Below, piece after piece: positions 55,712-59,571 of a stretch of DNA of 59,571 bases; the first letter of the stretch is position 1; each line of letters opens with the position of its first letter. The DNA comes from CAYVTD01 sp964454445 (GTDB lineage: Bacteria; Bacteroidota; Ignavibacteria; Kapaibacteriales; UBA2268). Under the pieces are notes generated by a model that was not told the origin of the DNA, did no database searches, and saw only the letters and a program-made list of their open reading frames with translations. Made by a program: the position numbers and the translations under genes. The stretch covers positions 1-59,571 of the forward strand of contig CAYVTD010000015.1 in assembly GCA_964454445.1 (NCBI GenBank), given 5' to 3'.

Positions 55712-56641
55712 TTAATACCATCTAACATTATAAGAAGCCATAGCCCCATTGATTTCAATAAATATCTTCTTTTTTGCTTTATTGAAATTTTTTGAATAAT
55801 AGACACCATCTTTTTTGGTAAAACCATCGAAATTCTTGCTGCTAAGGAATGACTCGGCAAAGATGCTGCAGCCAGCTTCTTTTGGTAAATCCAAATCGAA
55901 AGACATAGCTCCTCCGTCTATCGAAACATAAGTGCTATCTGCCTTTCTGCCGAGCTTGATATTAACGGAAGCCGCACCGCAATTTATATTAAGCGATTTA
56001 ATATTGTATTCACTAAGGTCTGCGCTGATTTTCGAAGCTCCGAAATCCATTTTTATATCCCAAGGCAATTCGGGATTTAACCGGATTCCTGTTTCTTGCC
56101 CTTTTTTGTTTTTTCCCTTTAATGAATGTAGTCCGACATCGACCCTGACAGAACAATTACTATCGACAATGGTTTTTGATATATCTACGCCAAACAGTGG
56201 CTTTATCGGATTAAACTCCATAAGCTCCTTCGTTGTGCCTGCTATATCCAGCGACATTGCGCCACCATTAATCTCTAAACTTGCAGAGTTAATAGCAGGG
56301 TCAAGAGTGAGAATCTCAGGACTAGAAATCGTATCTCCAAAAAAGGAGCTGTCTGATGTGTTGCCATTACTTTCACAAGAGTCCCAGAAACACATATTAC
56401 ACCATTGGAAAGTAATAATCCCAAAAATCAAAAGAGCCAGGAACAATCCAGCGGCGCCAGATACAATTTTTTTTGCTATATCTGGCAAATTTAACAATGA
56501 AACACCAAACAATATAATTAAAACAGGCCAAAAGCGAACAATGCCGCCTAGATCGGCATTAATGGCTTCAAATTGGTTGAGCAGAAGAAGTGCACCGAGG
56601 CTAACAAAAAACACACCCCAGAAAATTGACGAGCTTTTCAT
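55712..56641 (-). CDS. LiaF-like membrane protein with toast-rack-like C-terminus
   Basis: 309 residues. MKSSSIFWGVFFVSLGALLLL and a second run (RFWPVLIILFGVSLL) are the LiaI/LiaF-type membrane hairpin; a third hydrophobic segment follows near 65-85. The C-terminal about 190 residues are beta-rich repeats (SLEINGGAMSLDIAG, INCGAASVNIKLG, IDGGAMSFDLDLP, INGAMASYNVRWY) that resemble toast-rack/DUF domains held at the cell surface. LiaF-type proteins regulate envelope-stress signalling in Firmicutes. Its ATG directly follows the PspC stop, so the two form a tight pair. Confidence 0.85.
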   Translation of the reverse strand: MKSSSIFWGVFFVSLGALLLLNQFEAINADLGGIVRFWPVLIILFGVSLLNLPDIAKKIVSGAAGLFLALLIFGIITFQWCNMCFWDSCESNGNTSDSSFFGDTISSPEILTLDPAINSASLEINGGAMSLDIAGTTKELMEFNPIKPLFGVDISKTIVDSNCSVRVDVGLHSLKGKNKKGQETGIRLNPELPWDIKMDFGASKISADLSEYNIKSLNINCGAASVNIKLGRKADSTYVSIDGGAMSFDLDLPKEAGCSIFAESFLSSKNFDGFTKKDGVYYSKNFNKAKKKIFIEINGAMASYNVRWY

Positions 56642-57097
56642 TTATAACTCCTTACTATTATTGGTTGATGATTTAAAAATTATAAAAGCTCCTATGGCAA
56701 TGATTATTATTGGGACTATAGTACTGAAACTAATCCAGGAAAAGAGACTATCAATTAGAAACAAAGCCCCTATAATTATCAGAATGTATCCAATAAAAAT
56801 ATGTGATTTTTGACGGTTGCTTTTTTTTCTTTCAGAAACAATCTCTATTGGTTCGCCAATATCATTCATTTCATCAGAATCGAAATCATTTTTTTTTTCA
56901 TAAGGTGGGTTTTGTTCGCCATAAGGAGTGATTATCCATAGCACTATGTAAGCTAATAAACCAATTCCCCAAGCGATTGTAATAATTATGAATAAGGCTC
57001 TAACAAGGACTGGGTCAATTTCTAAATATTCAGCAAAACCGCCACAAACTCCTGCTATCATCTTTTCCTTTCTCGACCTGTAAAATCTTTTCATCAT
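56642..57097 (-). CDS. PspC-domain envelope stress protein
   Basis: 151 residues. N-terminal PspC domain: RFYRSRKEKMIAGVCGGFAEYLEIDPVLVRALFII, then AYIVLWIITPYGEQ (first membrane part). A charged linker (about 60-100) separates it from a second, two-segment membrane region (IFIGYILIIIGALFLIDSLF, IVPIIIIAIGAFIIF). PspC senses envelope stress in other phyla. Begins the PspC-LiaF-like operon; the adjacent gene is divergent. Confidence 0.92.
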   Translation of the reverse strand: MMKRFYRSRKEKMIAGVCGGFAEYLEIDPVLVRALFIIITIAWGIGLLAYIVLWIITPYGEQNPPYEKKNDFDSDEMNDIGEPIEIVSERKKSNRQKSHIFIGYILIIIGALFLIDSLFSWISFSTIVPIIIIAIGAFIIFKSSTNNSKEL

Positions 57098-57263
57098 TGC
57101 TCCCGTTTATTATATTAACAAAAGTGGTTACTATTTTCTTTTACGGATTATCGTACTTGTTTGTTGCAAAAAAGCATATTTCAATTTAAAAATTTATATT
57201 ATAAATATAACATTTTTTTTAAATTGCTATCAAAAAATTATATTCTTACAAAGAAAGATTAGA

Positions 57264-58409
57264 ATGGGCAAAAATGTAAATTTAAATAGGCAAATATTAA
57301 TAATCGGTGCTGGTGCCGTTGGACTTGCTATTGCAGCAGGGCTAAGCAATAAATATAAAAATATAATAGTTATCGAGCGTCATCCATTTTTTGGCAATGA
57401 AACGAGTTCGCGAAACAGCGAAGTTATCCACGCAGGTATTTATTATCCTCCTAATAGCTTGAAAGCAAAACTTTGCGTTGCTGGAAACCGCTTGCTTTAC
57501 GATTGGTGCCGTGCTTACAATGTTTCACATAAACGCATTGGTAAATATATTGTTGCCGTTAATCAAAGTGAGTTGGATGCCCTTAATAATCTATATCAGA
57601 ATGCAATAATCAATGGTGTTGACGGTATTTTCAAACTTAATAAATCAGAAATATCAGAAGCCGAACCAAATATTAAAGCAGCTGCAGCGCTATTTTCGCC
57701 TTCGACGGGAATAGTTAACTCACACGAGTTAATGTATAGTTTTGAGATGGTAGCCAAGAAAAACGGAGCAGATTTCGCATATAATCATACCGTTATTGGA
57801 ATAAAAAGAATTAATGAGGGATATGAAATTTCTGTAAACGATACGAATAGAAATACTTCAAAGATAATTTGCGATGTAGTAATAAATTCTGCTGGTCTCG
57901 ATTCTGATACTATTGCTGCTCTTGCAGGAATAAATGTCGTCAATTCAAATTATCAATTAACTTATTGCAAAGGGCATTATTTCCGTTTAAAACCTTCAAA
58001 ATCAACTGAAACTGCTTATGTTAAACGATTAATATATCCTGTGCCACCTGCTGATATGTCATATCTTGGCATTCATTTAACTCTTGAATTAAATGGCGAA
58101 ATTAAGCTCGGACCGGATGTCGAATGGCTATCAGGCAGACAAAAGGATTATTCTTTTCCAACTAATCTCAAAGACAAATTTTTTGAGAGTGCAAATAAAT
58201 TTTTAAAAGGTATTTCCACAGACAATCTCTTCCCCGATCAAACAGGCATTAGACCTAGATTAACTACACAAAACGGCGGATTTCGCGACTTCATAATAAA
58301 AGAAGAAACAGAAAAAGAACTGCCCGGCTTTATCAACCTGATTGGAATCGAATCGCCTGGCTTAACCTCCTGTTTGGAGATTGCGAAACTTGTAGAGAGC
58401 TATATATGA
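57264..58409 (+). CDS. FAD-dependent oxidoreductase, L-2-hydroxyglutarate oxidase-like
   Basis: 381 residues of the DAO/LhgO family. The N-terminal nucleotide loop ILIIGAGAVGLAIAAGLS is followed by ERHPFFGNETSSRNSEVIHAGIYYPPNSLKAKLC, the hallmark of L-2-hydroxyglutarate oxidases (NSxVIHAGIYY). Later come YCKGHYFRL and the final NLIGIESPGLTSCLEIAKLV. It would return L-2-hydroxyglutarate to 2-oxoglutarate, fitting a metabolite-repair role. One-gene unit; related glycerol-3-phosphate dehydrogenases are an alternative reading. Confidence 0.87.
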   Translation: MGKNVNLNRQILIIGAGAVGLAIAAGLSNKYKNIIVIERHPFFGNETSSRNSEVIHAGIYYPPNSLKAKLCVAGNRLLYDWCRAYNVSHKRIGKYIVAVNQSELDALNNLYQNAIINGVDGIFKLNKSEISEAEPNIKAAAALFSPSTGIVNSHELMYSFEMVAKKNGADFAYNHTVIGIKRINEGYEISVNDTNRNTSKIICDVVINSAGLDSDTIAALAGINVVNSNYQLTYCKGHYFRLKPSKSTETAYVKRLIYPVPPADMSYLGIHLTLELNGEIKLGPDVEWLSGRQKDYSFPTNLKDKFFESANKFLKGISTDNLFPDQTGIRPRLTTQNGGFRDFIIKEETEKELPGFINLIGIESPGLTSCLEIAKLVESYI

Positions 58410-58462
58410 TAAAATTTAAAAATGTGTTACTTTTGCAATAATGGCATAATTAGAGATTATTT

Positions 58463-59571
58463 CTAAGGAATGTATCTTTTCTTGGGCAAAACATATTCTC
58501 TTTTGAAACCTGGAAGGAAATAGCTTTTTGGATCTCCATAGATAATTATTTCTGGGAAATATTCGCCTTGCACGCCTCCTAACCATAAGATTTCGTCTGC
58601 TTCGCCTTCAGTAAATTGAATGAAAATACTGTCGGCACTATTGCGCGCGGCGCCATCTGCTCCTTTTTCTGAAGTCATATAATATAAACTCTTAGCGTTT
58701 TCATAACCCTTTATAGCCACAATAGAGTCGTTATTGAACAGAATCCTTATTTTGCCCCCGGAAATCTGATTTATTCGGTTTGCGTTTAAAGTGTCATCAA
58801 CCATCGAGGCAAAAGCGTTTCCATCGGCATAAATCTCTTTCAACTTATTTTTAGGAATGTAAACAATTATAGTATCGGCGCTTAGTTGTGTTGAATCATA
58901 CCAGGTAACCGGTTCGGCATCTAAACGAAAATAACCATCAGACTTTCGATAATCTCCAAAGCCAGATTTTGCTGCAATGCCGCCTTTTCTCAACTCAACA
59001 TCTCCAATGAAAAGATAGCTATTTTCATTTGCGGTATTCGTTTTCTGTAGAGAATCTGTGCTAACAGCTTTACTTACTCTCATTGTATCTGAAGATATCG
59101 ACAGGGTATCGTAAATGAATGTAAAACTGTTATCCACTTCGTTCTTTTTCGTTGAATCAATTTGGAATAACACGGGATTGCCGCTTGCTTCGGTGAATCC
59201 TTTTGAACTGATATTCAACACTGTATCTGCAATAAGAAAAGTCCTATCGTATTTACCTATAATCCTTACATTATGAAATGCCTTGCTGTCGTGGGTATTC
59301 CGAAAATATTCAAGAGTATCGCAATGCACAGTTGCAGAGTCGTCGTCCACAACAACATTGCCATAAGCATTTGAAATATTTTCGATTTTAAAATAGCGCA
59401 TTCTGTTACAGGTTATTTTAACAGTATCATCGTCGAAGCGAACTTTGCCCTGGAAATCAGCAATTCGCGTTTGAGTGGAATATGTTCCGCTATCGGCAAC
59501 AAGCAGTGCATTATTGTTTTCGATTTTCACGCCGAGAAAGGCATTAGCAATGCCGCTATTACCTGAATAGT
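58463..59571 (-). CDS. OstA/LptA-like protein (5' end beyond window)
   Basis: The frame stays open to the window edge (the sequence before the GTG at 59530 still reads on, with YSGNSGIANAFLG), so the N terminus is missing. At least 369 residues are present. Repeated short beta-strand patterns (ALLVADSGTYSTQTRIADFQG, DTVKITCNRMRYFKIENISNAYGN, ADTVLNISSKGFTEASGNP) are those of OstA/LptA domains that move lipopolysaccharide across the periplasm; the C-terminal part binds no recognised motif. In Bacteroidota such proteins are anchored or periplasmic. Partner lpt genes are outside the window. Confidence 0.7.
   Translation of the reverse strand, partial: YSGNSGIANAFLGVKIENNNALLVADSGTYSTQTRIADFQGKVRFDDDTVKITCNRMRYFKIENISNAYGNVVVDDDSATVHCDTLEYFRNTHDSKAFHNVRIIGKYDRTFLIADTVLNISSKGFTEASGNPVLFQIDSTKKNEVDNSFTFIYDTLSISSDTMRVSKAVSTDSLQKTNTANENSYLFIGDVELRKGGIAAKSGFGDYRKSDGYFRLDAEPVTWYDSTQLSADTIIVYIPKNKLKEIYADGNAFASMVDDTLNANRINQISGGKIRILFNNDSIVAIKGYENAKSLYYMTSEKGADGAARNSADSIFIQFTEGEADEILWLGGVQGEYFPEIIIYGDPKSYFLPGFKREYVLPKKRYIP

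Noticed and set aside
55932..56813. 293-codon plus-strand frame
   Set aside because: Lies antisense to the LiaF-like and PspC genes, whose protein signatures are clear; it is a shadow frame.
1..59571. CRISPR arrays, insertion sequences, integrase or prophage genes
   Set aside because: None was seen: no regularly spaced repeats, transposase or phage structural proteins in any frame.

Overview
The window is 59.6 kb of AT-rich bacterial chromosome from a draft assembly; one run of 100 Ns sits at 49100-49199. The gene content points to the Bacteroidota/Chlorobi (FCB) group, most likely the Ignavibacteria/Kapabacteria side. Evidence is the mix of type IX secretion (T9SS) C-terminal sorting tails, choice-of-anchor-type surface proteins, a monomeric NADP-isocitrate dehydrogenase, a bacterial alpha-2-macroglobulin, a YbeY with the variant metal motif seen in Bacteroidota, and a flagellar export cluster (present in some Ignavibacteria/Kapabacteria relatives, absent from most Bacteroidetes). 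This placement is inference; there is no rRNA gene here.

Layout. 1-7.8 kb: pdxH, a membrane-anchored STAND-like NTPase, tRNA-His, a glutathione peroxidase with a TPR-like partner, a sugar-phosphate transferase that starts envelope polysaccharide synthesis, nadD and a small lipoprotein. 7.9-16.3 kb: prfA, an archaeal-type peroxiredoxin, and a leftward run of beta-helix surface protein, giant T9SS surface protein and nfu. 16.4-18.1 kb: ATPase and binding lipoprotein of a metal ABC transporter, without a permease. 18.4-23.7 kb: fliP-fliQ-fliR-flhB-flhA, the membrane core of the flagellar export gate, with sigma-54-like promoter matches before fliP and flhA. 23.9-33 kb: biotin carboxylase and biotin carrier, a PAS histidine kinase, and alpha-2-macroglobulin. 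33.3-41.8 kb: alkaline phosphatase, a polyprenol/diacylglycerol kinase-like protein divergent from ispE, glgA, an SDR-type epimerase, a VOC protein and monomeric idh. 42-48.3 kb: a glycoside-hydrolase-like lipoprotein, pgeF, rqcH, tRNA-Arg, smg, ybeY and a hypothetical gene. 48.4-53 kb: a methyltransferase, the assembly gap, and a single-polypeptide restriction-modification enzyme. 53.2-59.6 kb: a T9SS cargo protein, glyA, a LiaF-like/PspC envelope-stress pair, an LhgO-like oxidoreductase and a truncated OstA/LptA-like gene.

Most of the window is housekeeping (translation and ribosome quality control, cofactors, one-carbon metabolism, envelope). The accessory or odder parts are the STAND-like NTPase, the single-gene restriction enzyme beside the gap, and the adjacent surface proteins with two different sorting tails. 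I found no CRISPR array, prophage or insertion sequence. I do not see a complete multi-gene system that I would call new; the best leads are listed as findings.
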